From the NCBI GenBank assembly GCA_023398345.1, contig JAEWSK010000034.1:1-5480 (forward strand): a stretch of 5,480 nt of DNA, given 5' to 3'. The translations under genes and the position numbers were made by a program. Source of the stretch: Armatimonadota bacterium (GTDB lineage: Bacteria; Armatimonadota; UBA5829). Every line of letters starts with the position of its first letter. Position 1 is the stretch's first letter. The notes below the pieces were generated by a model. It had not been told where the DNA came from and made no database searches. It worked only from the letters and a program-made list of their open reading frames with translations. Positions 1-5,480 of the stretch are shown here, piece by piece.

Positions 1-173
1 CTATGAAAGATACCATCGAGGCGCTGAAAGCCGACGGCCTGCGCGATAACGCCTGTGTAATGATTGGCGGCGCGCCCGTGACGCAGAATTATGCCGATGA
101 AATCGGCGCGGACGGCTATTCGTCGGACGCCGCCAGTGCGGTCGATTTGGCAAAATCTCTGCTCAACATATAA
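1..173 (+). CDS. Corrinoid protein of a methyltransferase system, C-terminal end only
   Basis: The frame is open from the window edge and ends at TAA 171-173, giving the last 56 residues or so of a longer protein. Seen: GGAPVT at visible residues 22-27, followed by a Tyr-Ala-Asp-Glu stretch, then IGADGYS (34-40) and an Asp-Ala-Ala-x-Ala-Val helix before the end. This is the typical end of the Rossmann-like B12-binding domain in the MtaC/MtbC/MtmC and MetH-like corrinoid proteins. Known of the family: the cobamide cofactor carries a methyl group between a substrate-specific methyltransferase and an acceptor such as a pterin or thiol, in the cytoplasm. The cobalt-ligating DxHxxG motif would lie upstream, outside the window, so the substrate (methanol, methylamine, methoxy-aromatic) cannot be told. 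It has no obvious functional link to the glycosylation genes that follow, and the 141-base gap suggests a separate transcription unit. Confidence 0.92.
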   Translation, partial: MKDTIEALKADGLRDNACVMIGGAPVTQNYADEIGADGYSSDAASAVDLAKSLLNI

Positions 174-302
174 TAAGTAATTTTGCCACTAGGGGCGTTT
201 TGTTACAAAAAAACACGAGTATCCCGTATGGGAAATAAAGACGTTTCATCGACACCGGCATCAGTGACTTATTATGCTCTGGTATTTGATTGTGGCTTTG
301 TC

Positions 303-314
303 TATAATTGATCT
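303..314 (+). promoter_or_regulatory. Consensus -10 box six bases before the ATG (probable leaderless promoter)
   Basis: TATAAT at 303-308 is a perfect -10 hexamer, and six bases separate it from the ATG at 315. A sigma70-type polymerase would therefore start at or next to the A of the start codon. No purine-rich SD precedes the ATG (the bases are TGATCT), which agrees with a leaderless message. The -35 region is poor: at 17-base spacing the hexamer is TGGTAT (280-285), and TTGATT at 286-291 is only 11 bases away, too close to serve. The rest of the 174-314 gap is AT-rich. It holds a small dyad TTTTGT-T-ACAAAA at 198-210 and a short TCCC-GTAT-GGGA hairpin at 222-233, neither with a clear role. 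Confidence 0.55.
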
Positions 315-728
315 ATGGGTAATCTGACGCCTCGTTCATTTTTTTTGATTTGTATAGCGATTGCGCTTGGTGGTTTTGGGCAGGTTTTTCTCAAATGGGG
401 TTTGCCGCCCGGAGCAATTGCCGGCGGCCACGGGTTCGTTGGCACGGTGTTTAGCATTCTCGTGGCAATGACCAATATCAAGATCATCATTGGCCTTGCA
501 TTTTATATTATAAGTACATTCTTTTGGCTGATGGCAGTCAGCCGTGTGCGGCTCAGTGTGGCGTATCCGCTAATCAGCATGAGCTATCCTCTTGTAGTGA
601 TCCTTTCTGCAACTATTCTCCACGAGCAGGTGAGATGGGTGTTTGCAGTTGCAGGACTAGCATTTATCAGCGCGGGCGTTTCTTTTATAGGACTGGGGCT
701 TGGAAAGTCCGCCAAGGAGGGCGAATAA
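315..728 (+). CDS. Small four-helix EmrE/EamA-fold transporter subunit, ArnE/ArnF-like flippase (first of tandem pair)
   Basis: This 137-residue protein is almost entirely membrane-embedded, with predicted helices near residues 8-28, 55-77, 79-102 and 108-128 and a charged C-terminal tail. Family marks are GQVFLK in helix 1 (22-27), a Trp-Leu then Ser-Arg-Val at the helix 2/3 turn, SVAYPL (81-86) in helix 3, a Glu at 104 after helix 3, and an Ala-Gly-Val-Ser-Phe-Ile-Gly end to helix 4. The layout matches EmrE, but the Glu of EmrE helix 1 that binds protons and drug (E14) falls on Gly here. That argues against a drug/H+ antiporter and for the ArnE/ArnF type, which moves undecaprenyl-phosphate-aminoarabinose across the inner membrane. 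The ATG at 315 is the earliest possible start because an in-frame TGA sits at 309-311. It has no SD and appears leaderless. It abuts its paralog and precedes two GT-C-like genes, so a lipid-linked sugar cargo is the best inference. The actual sugar is unknown. Confidence 0.82.
   Translation: MGNLTPRSFFLICIAIALGGFGQVFLKWGLPPGAIAGGHGFVGTVFSILVAMTNIKIIIGLAFYIISTFFWLMAVSRVRLSVAYPLISMSYPLVVILSATILHEQVRWVFAVAGLAFISAGVSFIGLGLGKSAKEGE
714..720 (+). promoter_or_regulatory. Strong SD for the second flippase-like gene, inside the first gene
   Basis: AAGGAGG lies within the last codons of the upstream gene, eight bases before GTG 729. It decides the GTG start and suggests translational coupling, since the upstream TAA (726-728) touches the GTG. 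Confidence 0.85.
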
Positions 729-1175
729 GTGCAAGGACTGACTCTGAGCGCCTTTGGGTTGATTTGGGTGACGCTGATTCTTCTCAGTTGTGGCCAAGTG
801 CTAATTAAGCTCGGCCTTGGCAATACAGGTATTCCTGTTGGGTCAAATCCGGCGCGCACGATATTAAATATAATCGCGGTTGTGTTTCGCCCAAAAGTCT
901 TTGGCGGCTTTTGTTTTTATGTTGTCGGGACGCTGGTTTGGCTTTTTGTGTTGAGCCGTGTGAGCTTGAGCGTTGCATTTCCGTTTTTCAGTATGAGCTA
1001 CTTTTTAGTTGTAATTCTTTCTGCGACCATTCTTAAAGAGCGCATTGTCTGGAAATATGCGATTTTGGGCTTGGTGTTGATAAGCATCGGCGTAAGTTTT
1101 ATTGGCTTTGCCAGCCCGTCCAAGCCGCATGCGAGCAGTCATAGTGTAGCAACTGCCCGGACTGCAGGCTTCTGA
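729..1175 (+). CDS. Small four-helix EmrE/EamA-fold transporter subunit, ArnE/ArnF-like flippase (second of tandem pair)
   Basis: A 148-residue paralog of the preceding protein. The two align without a gap over nearly their whole length: GQV is at residues 22-24 and Phe-Tyr at 63-64 in both. By hand count, about 40 of 64 residues are identical from that Phe-Tyr to the Phe-Ile-Gly at the end of helix 4, including SMSY and the run LVVILSATIL in helix 3. Helices lie near 8-28, 57-77, 79-102 and 108-127. The tail is longer (about 128-148), polar and rich in Ser, Ala and His, unlike the first copy. Helix 1 again lacks the EmrE-type Glu (Ser is at 20, Cys at 21). The GTG start is fixed by AAGGAGG eight bases upstream and follows the previous stop with no gap. 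Paired, diverged small subunits are typical of ArnE/ArnF and of heteromeric SMR pumps, so the two probably form a heterodimer. Cargo is inferred from neighbours to be a polyprenyl-linked sugar; a metabolite exporter is the main alternative. Confidence 0.82.
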   Translation: MQGLTLSAFGLIWVTLILLSCGQVLIKLGLGNTGIPVGSNPARTILNIIAVVFRPKVFGGFCFYVVGTLVWLFVLSRVSLSVAFPFFSMSYFLVVILSATILKERIVWKYAILGLVLISIGVSFIGFASPSKPHASSHSVATARTAGF

Positions 1176-1177
1176 AC

Positions 1178-1183
1178 GGAGGT
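1178..1183 (+). promoter_or_regulatory. SD sequence GGAGGT, better placed for an ACG start at 1190 than for GTG 1205
   Basis: GGAGGT sits two bases after the upstream TGA. It is 21 bases from the GTG at 1205, too far for normal initiation, but only six bases (1184-1189) from an in-frame ACG at 1190. No other SD-like purine run lies in the normal window before 1205. It therefore questions the annotated start of the large membrane protein. Confidence 0.6.
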
Positions 1184-1204
1184 GCGGACACGAGCAAACC
1201 AATA

Positions 1205-3328
1205 GTGCGACGCGTATTGCCATATGCTCTCTTTGCGGTCCTCGTGTGCGTTTTTCTGTGGAGGCCGATCTTTACTGGCCGCGCACTGCTGCCGGGTGAC
1301 TATCTGGCGCAAGTGTCGTTATTTAACACAGCCGAAAGTCAAAAATCCATCCCCAATACTCAGTGGAACCCTCTGCAGTGGGATGCAATTTCCCAATTCT
1401 ACCCCTGGCGGGTGTTTTACGCCCGCTCAATGCGCGCTGGACATATACCGCTGTGGAATCCGCACCAATTTTCTGGAACTCCATTTCTTGCCAACGGACA
1501 GTCGGCGTGTCTATATCCGTTAAACTTTGTCTTTGTAATCTTTAACACAATTACGGCATTTACGATCTTTGCGGCACTGCACTTATTTCTTGCGCAGGTT
1601 TTTATGTATTGGATGATGCGTGAGTTTGGCGCAAAAAAGTTCGGTGCAATTGTCGCGGCAATTGTATTTGCGTTCTCGGCATTTATGGTGCTTTGGTTGG
1701 AGTTGCCGACATTTGTGAGCGTGGCCGTATGGCTGCCGTTGGCGATAATGCTTGCGCAGAAATCCGTCGATAGGCATTCGATGTTTTACGGGATGCTGTG
1801 CGGATGCGCGCTTGCGATGGCGCTTCTTGCGGGACATTTTCAAATTGCATTTTATGCGATTATGGCGACGTGTCTATTTTGGCTGTGGAAGATAATTGAG
1901 ACATTGTGCGCAAAAAGCACGAGACGTTCGCTTCATAAAGTAATACTGCCTTTTGTCGGCTGCATTTTTATCGCGGCTCTCATCTCCGCGCCGCAGGTGC
2001 TGCCATCTTTCGAGTTTGCAAAAATCTCGCATCGCGCGAGTGTTCCTACTGAGGATGGTTACGAATGGTTTGTAAATAATTCTCTTCCGGCGTATCGCTT
2101 TGTAACTGCATTTACGCCGCAGTTTTTTGGCGATCCCAGCCGTGGTAATTACTGCCTGTTGGGTCGGGTGGGGGAGAGTACGCATGTTGCGAGCGCCGCG
2201 GACTACATTGAATACGGCATGTACGCAGGCGTTTTGCCGCTTATGCTCGCAATAATTGCCCTTGTGGCAATTAAAAGCCGCAAATATATCGGATTTTTTG
2301 CGCTGCTTGTAATATTTGCACTTCTAATTGCTACCGGCACGCCGATCAATAGACTGTTCTACTTCGGCATACCGGGCTTTTCATCTCTGGGCGGCCCCAA
2401 CAGGATATTATTTCTGTATTTGTTCGGCATAGCGGCGCTTGCGGGGTTTGGCGTGGATTGGATTTACTTGCGCTGGGGCGACGAGGTCGTGTGGCGAGAA
2501 AAACGCAGCAGAGTTGTAGTTCCGGCAGTTTTAGGCGCGTTTGTAGTCGTGTGGATATGCGAGGCTGTTTGTGCATCGGCAGCGAGTTCGCTATTGCATA
2601 ATTTTATCAAATGTGAGGTTTTGCCTGCGGCAAAATCGAGCACCGGCATTCTTTTAGCTCTTGCGGCGACATGGGGCGTTATAATGCTTTCGTTTTTGCG
2701 TGCCGATCTCGGTAAGAAAGTGTTTCCAATGCTTGCAATTGCAGTTGTCGCCGCCGATTTATTTGCTTTCGGCATCAATTACAACCCGACATGTGAGCGA
2801 TCAAAAGTATATCCCGATACAAAACTCATTGCTAAATTGCGGCGACTTACGAAAAACGGCGAGCGCATAGCGCCGATCAATTCCAATTGGAGCTTATTTG
2901 AGACGCCACATGCAATCCTTCCGCCCAATGCGGCGATGGTATACGGCCTTTATGATGTTCAAGGTTACGATTCACTGTTTACTCGGGCTTATAAAAATAG
3001 ACTGGCGAAGATTGAGGGCATAGATCCCAGCCCGCCCGAAAATGGCAACATGGCGCTTGTAAGGCGCTATACGCCGCAGCTAAACCAACTGGCGGATTAC
3101 GTAATAAGCTGCCAGCCTATCAATGACTCTAGTCTGCACCACGTGTCTAAGATTGATGGCGTAAACATATACAAATTATCGTTGCCGCATTCGCGCCCGC
3201 AGTCGATTGCGTATAAAAATCATGCATTTCAATTTGGACTGTTTTTGATGGTGACGGGCATCTTTTTCCTGCTTATTGCAATTATTGGCCGGATTTATTT
3301 ACAGCGCCATGCAAATGAGAGTAGATAG
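1205..3328 (+). CDS. YfhO-family GT-C-like membrane protein (probable glycosyltransferase)
   Basis: A 707-residue protein (from GTG 1205) with about 13-14 predicted membrane helices. Seen in order: helix 1 (3-19); a large first outer loop with Asp32 in LPGDYL, then a Trp-Asp-Ala-Ile-Ser-Gln-Phe-Tyr-Pro-Trp run (59-68) and IPLWNP (81-86) plus SGTPFLANGQ (90-99); GHFQ (210-213); SAPQVLPSFE (261-270); a Gly-Pro-Asn-Arg segment (397-400) leading to a helix ending AGFGVDW (413-419); a soluble region of about 525-672 with VQGYDSLF (585-592); and one last helix (675-697). This order is typical of YfhO proteins (Pfam 'Bacterial membrane protein YfhO'), with the acidic loop residues acting as in GT-C enzymes that use polyprenyl-phosphate sugars. 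Bacillus YfhO is implicated in lipoteichoic acid glycosylation. It is somewhat shorter than YfhO proteins of about 800-860 residues. The start is uncertain: GGAGGT (1178-1183) favours an in-frame ACG at 1190, giving a 712-residue product beginning Met-Ser-Lys-Pro. It lies 29 bases (or 14 from ACG) after the flippase-like pair, in the same operon. The sugar and acceptor cannot be read. Confidence 0.85.
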   Translation: MRRVLPYALFAVLVCVFLWRPIFTGRALLPGDYLAQVSLFNTAESQKSIPNTQWNPLQWDAISQFYPWRVFYARSMRAGHIPLWNPHQFSGTPFLANGQSACLYPLNFVFVIFNTITAFTIFAALHLFLAQVFMYWMMREFGAKKFGAIVAAIVFAFSAFMVLWLELPTFVSVAVWLPLAIMLAQKSVDRHSMFYGMLCGCALAMALLAGHFQIAFYAIMATCLFWLWKIIETLCAKSTRRSLHKVILPFVGCIFIAALISAPQVLPSFEFAKISHRASVPTEDGYEWFVNNSLPAYRFVTAFTPQFFGDPSRGNYCLLGRVGESTHVASAADYIEYGMYAGVLPLMLAIIALVAIKSRKYIGFFALLVIFALLIATGTPINRLFYFGIPGFSSLGGPNRILFLYLFGIAALAGFGVDWIYLRWGDEVVWREKRSRVVVPAVLGAFVVVWICEAVCASAASSLLHNFIKCEVLPAAKSSTGILLALAATWGVIMLSFLRADLGKKVFPMLAIAVVAADLFAFGINYNPTCERSKVYPDTKLIAKLRRLTKNGERIAPINSNWSLFETPHAILPPNAAMVYGLYDVQGYDSLFTRAYKNRLAKIEGIDPSPPENGNMALVRRYTPQLNQLADYVISCQPINDSSLHHVSKIDGVNIYKLSLPHSRPQSIAYKNHAFQFGLFLMVTGIFFLLIAIIGRIYLQRHANESR

Positions 3329-3338
3329 GGCGTAGCGC

Positions 3339-4913
3339 ATGAAGTTCGACAATGAGTTCAAGTGGGTGATTGTTTGGGCGATACTAATAGTGTCGCTTGC
3401 ATGCGTGCCGTATTTGTACGGCATCTATATTAACCCGCCCGGCTATACGTTCTTGGGGCTGACGCATAATATTGATGACGGCGCAGTCTACTTGAGTTGG
3501 ATGCGACAGGCCGCCGACGGTCATTTTTTTGCCCGCAATCTTTTTACCAACGAACCCCAGCCAATGCGGCAGTTTAATATTTTGTTTTTTTGCATGGGCT
3601 GGTTTGCTTCAATTACGCATTTGCCACTAATAGTCGTGTTTCACTTGACTAGGATTGTATTAGGAATTGCGCTAATCTTATGCATTTGGATGTTTTCAAA
3701 GTTGTTTTTAGACGATTCGAGGCAGCGCAAATTTCTGATTCCTTTAGTCGGGTTGTCGGCGGGAATCGGCTGGCTAATTCCGAGCGCGGCGATGCCGACC
3801 GGTTCGGTCGACGTATGGCAGCCAGAGGCAATCACGTTTCTTTCTATTTATCTAAATCCGCTGTTTCTTGCCGGATTGTTGCTTATGGTCGGCGCGTTTT
3901 ATTGGCTGGAGCTTGCGCGAAGAGAGGGGAGTGCTCGATACGCCATTTATGCGGGGCTGCATCTATTGGTGCTCGGTAATGTCCATACGTACGATGTGCT
4001 CACTGTCGCCTGCGTCTGGGCTGCATATATAATTGCACTTTGGATAATCGAGAGACGCTTCCCAGCCAAAATTATTGGTCTCAGCGCACTTGCGGCTGCA
4101 ATTGCAATTCCATCAATTGCATATCAGTTTTGGGTATATGCCATCGATCCAATCTATCGCGCTCGCGCAAATACGCCAATCGCCTCGCCTTCGGTCTGGT
4201 CATTTTTTGAAGGCTACGGATTGGTGTTTATTGGGGCCGCCATTGGCGTGGCGTTGTTATATCGTGCGTCAAGTTCAACATTTCGCAATTGGTTGTTGCC
4301 GGTTGTGTGGGGGTGTGTTGGCTTTGCGATTCCATACATCCCAATCGCGCAGCAGCGCAAGCTCATTATGGGGTTGCACATCCCATTGTGCATACTCTGC
4401 ACGTATGCTCTGAGCAAACTTTTGCCAAGGCTCTCTTGTAGGCTGGGAAACGCTGTGTTTGTTGGAGTGTTGGTCTTTGCCGTCGGTTCAAATATAAGAT
4501 TTTTATCTAATGACATGGCGCTTCTTGCCCGCGGCGATACTGCTCCTCACTTTGCGCCATTTTTGCACAACTCAGAGATGCGAGCTATGAACTATCTGCG
4601 CAAGCATGCGACCGCGCGTGATTCCATTCTTGCGCCGCCGACATTCTCGCTATTTGTGCCTGCGTTTACCGGAAAGCAGGTATGTTACGGCCATTGGAGC
4701 GAAACTCCTCGCTATGCCGAAAAAATAGCGCAATGGATTTATCTTGATAAAACAAGATCAAGCGCGGAGGTTTGGTGGAGCATTGTTCGCAATGCCCGTG
4801 CCACTTACTATATCTCCGAAAACAGCAAGCTTGATCCCCCCAGCAAACTCAAATCGCGCTTTAACCTTTGCTTTAAGGATGGAGACGTGAAGATATATCG
4901 CGTGCGCATGTAG
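3339..4913 (+). CDS. Multi-spanning membrane protein with GT-C glycosyltransferase hallmarks, family not named
   Basis: A 524-residue protein with roughly 11-12 predicted helices (first at 9-28, last near 369-387) and a C-terminal soluble domain of about 405-524. The first outer loop holds Asp-Asp-Gly at 46-48 followed by YLSWMRQA (51-58), the position and type of the acidic pair that marks GT-C enzymes. Other likely functional spots are NVHTYDV (214-220) between helices, QQRKLIMGLHIPL (338-350), and in the soluble part CYGHWSETP (449-457). I do not recognise a named family. The general pattern is that of GT-C-like 'membrane protein' entries found near polysaccharide genes, and it is not closely similar to the YfhO-type neighbour. 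ATG 3339 is the first possible start because an in-frame TAG lies at 3333-3335; the SD is weak (AGGG at 3327-3330, eight bases away). It starts 10 bases after the YfhO-type gene, so the two are surely co-transcribed. Inferred role: transfer of a lipid-linked sugar outside the membrane. The donor is unknown, and a non-catalytic role is possible. Confidence 0.75.
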   Translation: MKFDNEFKWVIVWAILIVSLACVPYLYGIYINPPGYTFLGLTHNIDDGAVYLSWMRQAADGHFFARNLFTNEPQPMRQFNILFFCMGWFASITHLPLIVVFHLTRIVLGIALILCIWMFSKLFLDDSRQRKFLIPLVGLSAGIGWLIPSAAMPTGSVDVWQPEAITFLSIYLNPLFLAGLLLMVGAFYWLELARREGSARYAIYAGLHLLVLGNVHTYDVLTVACVWAAYIIALWIIERRFPAKIIGLSALAAAIAIPSIAYQFWVYAIDPIYRARANTPIASPSVWSFFEGYGLVFIGAAIGVALLYRASSSTFRNWLLPVVWGCVGFAIPYIPIAQQRKLIMGLHIPLCILCTYALSKLLPRLSCRLGNAVFVGVLVFAVGSNIRFLSNDMALLARGDTAPHFAPFLHNSEMRAMNYLRKHATARDSILAPPTFSLFVPAFTGKQVCYGHWSETPRYAEKIAQWIYLDKTRSSAEVWWSIVRNARATYYISENSKLDPPSKLKSRFNLCFKDGDVKIYRVRM

Positions 4914-4982
4914 TGGCATACTTACACATCTATGTTTGTATGCAAATGAAAGTTTGCGCGCAGCAGTCAAGATACGTGGGAT

Positions 4983-5016
4983 CAGAGTCTCGGCCTGTTC
5001 GACTGTGCGATTTTTT
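4983..5016 (+). terminator. Possible Rho-independent terminator after the glycosylation operon
   Basis: CAGAGTC (4983-4989) can pair with GACTGTG (5001-5007) in six of seven positions across an 11-base loop, and CGA plus six T (5011-5016) follows. It begins about 70 bases after the stop at 4913 and ahead of the next promoter, where a terminator is expected. The stem is short, with one G-G mismatch and a three-base gap before the T run, so it would be weak. The rest of the 4914-5111 stretch shows only small hairpins, such as GCAAA-TGAAAG-TTTGC at 4943-4958, and no convincing gene. Confidence 0.35.
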
Positions 5017-5111
5017 GACATGCTTGAGCATCAGGCAGATCTTTTTCATGCAATATATGCTGCATTCGGTTATCTGCTGGCCTATCAGCTTGTGATTCTA
5101 ACTGTGCCTAT

Positions 5112-5142
5112 TTGACAGAACTCTTGCCCGCTGTGATATGAT
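5112..5142 (+). promoter_or_regulatory. Sigma70-type promoter of the GT2 gene, extended -10
   Basis: TTGACA (5112-5117) is a perfect -35 hexamer and TATGAT (5137-5142) a five-of-six -10 hexamer. The 19-base spacer is long, but a TG at 5134-5135 one base before the -10 makes an extended -10 element that can offset this. The predicted start near 5149 gives a leader of about 42 bases. The GT2 gene thus seems to have its own transcription start, apart from the operon upstream. Confidence 0.65.
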
Positions 5143-5159
5143 TAGGGCCGATAGGACCA

Positions 5160-5178
5160 AGCAAGCGAGTCCGTTGCT
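5160..5178 (+). promoter_or_regulatory. Small hairpin in the GT2 leader, next to the ribosome binding site
   Basis: AGCAA (5160-5164) pairs with TTGCT (5174-5178), and with G5165 bulged, CG (5166-5167) pairs with CG (5172-5173) around an AGTC loop, giving seven base pairs. The likely SD, AGGCGG (5180-5185), begins two bases after the stem and lies five bases before the ATG at 5191. It could influence ribosome access, but stems this size also occur by chance. Confidence 0.3.
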
Positions 5179-5190
5179 CAGGCGGTATAA

Positions 5191-5480
5191 ATGACTTTCC
5201 CGAATGTCGGCTGCAATCTTTCGGTTGTGGTGCTTAATTTTCGCACGGCAGAGCGCACAATTCGCGCAATAGAGTGCTTGCCGGATGCATCTGATGAATT
5301 TACTATCGAGACAATTGTAGTTGATAACGGCTCAAATGACGGCAGCGCCGAGACTATTCGCAAGCGCTTCCCGCAGATGCATATAGTTGAGTTGCCGACA
5401 AACATGGGGTTTTCTGCCGGTATGAACGCGGGCATACGAGCAGCTTCGGGCGATTTTATACTTCTCCTAAACAGTGATAT
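5191..5480 (+). CDS. GT2 glycosyltransferase, rhamnosyltransferase (WbbL)-like, N-terminal part only
   Basis: The first 96 residues of a GT-A-fold family 2 glycosyltransferase; the gene runs off the window. Seen: the opening strand SVVVLNF (11-17), VVDNGSNDGS (43-52), which binds the nucleotide, NMGFSAGMNAGIRAASGD (71-88) and LLLNSD (91-96), where Asn-Ser-Asp takes the place of the DxD metal- and sugar-nucleotide-binding motif. The combination of 'VVDNGSNDGS', 'N-x-GF-x-x-G-x-N-x-G' and 'LLLNSD' is the pattern of the COG1216-type cytoplasmic transferases (WbbL-like), which add rhamnose or other sugars from nucleotide donors to growing lipid-linked glycans. It is unlike the DPM1/CsbB polyprenyl-phosphate hexose synthases. 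The ATG at 5191 is the earliest start, since a TAA directly precedes it (5188-5190), and AGGCGG at 5180-5185 is a fair SD. It has its own promoter and probably begins a further polysaccharide operon downstream. Confidence 0.93.
   Translation, partial: MTFPNVGCNLSVVVLNFRTAERTIRAIECLPDASDEFTIETIVVDNGSNDGSAETIRKRFPQMHIVELPTNMGFSAGMNAGIRAASGDFILLLNSD

Noticed and set aside
185..201. Terminator after the corrinoid protein gene (GCC...GGC followed by GTTTT)
   Set aside because: The stem has only three solid pairs and the T run is four bases, too weak to call.
198..210. Dyad TTTTGT-T-ACAAAA as an operator
   Set aside because: It is made of low-complexity A/T runs, occurs once, and lies about 90 bases before the predicted transcript start, so chance cannot be excluded.
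174..314. Cobalamin riboswitch near the corrinoid gene
   Set aside because: The gap is downstream of that gene, too short, and shows no B12-box-like sequence.
4758..5021. 87-residue - strand reading frame across the end of the second GT-C-like gene
   Set aside because: Mostly an antisense shadow of a well-supported coding region, with no recognisable motif.
4913..5095. 60-residue + strand reading frame from a GTG overlapping the upstream stop
   Set aside because: No SD of its own beyond chance, a composition unlike a protein (many Cys, Met and Ile in odd order), and it crosses the possible terminator. Better read as intergenic.
5178..5435. 85-residue - strand reading frame opposite the GT2 gene
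   Set aside because: Antisense to a gene with clear GT2 motifs; its own translation shows no domain.
1..5480. Base composition shift as a sign of horizontal transfer of the membrane module
   Set aside because: Hand counts give 69/120 G+C at 1-120, 33/60 at 541-600 and 22/60 at 1501-1560. The variation is local and partly due to Phe/Ile-rich membrane segments, with no clean boundary.
1..5480. CRISPR arrays, insertion sequences, tRNA or rRNA genes
   Set aside because: No regularly spaced repeats, transposase motifs, terminal inverted repeats or tRNA cloverleaf patterns were seen on either strand.

Overview
The window is bacterial, with close-packed same-strand genes and Shine-Dalgarno (SD) sites on most of them. 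It shows the end of one gene, a compact four-gene block that looks like a membrane glycosylation module, and the start of another glycosyltransferase gene. All genes are on the + strand. The taxon cannot be fixed from this sequence. A corrinoid methyl-transfer protein beside large GT-C-type membrane proteins, one apparently leaderless gene and several GTG or rarer starts would fit a non-model environmental phylum such as Armatimonadota, but that is a guess.

Layout. Positions 1-173 hold the C-terminal end of a corrinoid (B12-binding) protein of the MtaC/MtbC type. A 141-base gap follows, with a TATAAT box placed so close to the next ATG that the transcript may be leaderless. Positions 315-728 and 729-1175 are two tandem paralogous four-helix proteins of the small EmrE/EamA-like fold. 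They most resemble the paired ArnE/ArnF type of lipid-linked sugar flippase, and the second starts on the base right after the first stop. Position 1205 (or an ACG at 1190) to 3328 encodes a large YfhO-family membrane protein. Ten bases later, 3339-4913 encodes a second multi-spanning membrane protein with GT-C glycosyltransferase hallmarks. The tight spacing argues that 315-4913 is one operon. A 277-base gap follows, holding a possible terminator, a good sigma70-type promoter and a short leader hairpin. A GT2 glycosyltransferase of the rhamnosyltransferase (WbbL-like) type then runs off the end of the window.

Working model (inference). A polyprenyl-phosphate-linked sugar made in the cytoplasm is flipped across the membrane by the paired small proteins. 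One or both GT-C-like proteins then transfer the sugar to an acceptor on the outer face. This parallels two known systems: ArnE/ArnF with ArnT in lipid A modification, and CsbB/YngA/YfhO in Bacillus lipoteichoic acid glycosylation. The enzyme that would charge the polyprenyl phosphate (a DPM1/CsbB-like GT2) is not in the window, and the downstream GT2 looks like a different subfamily.
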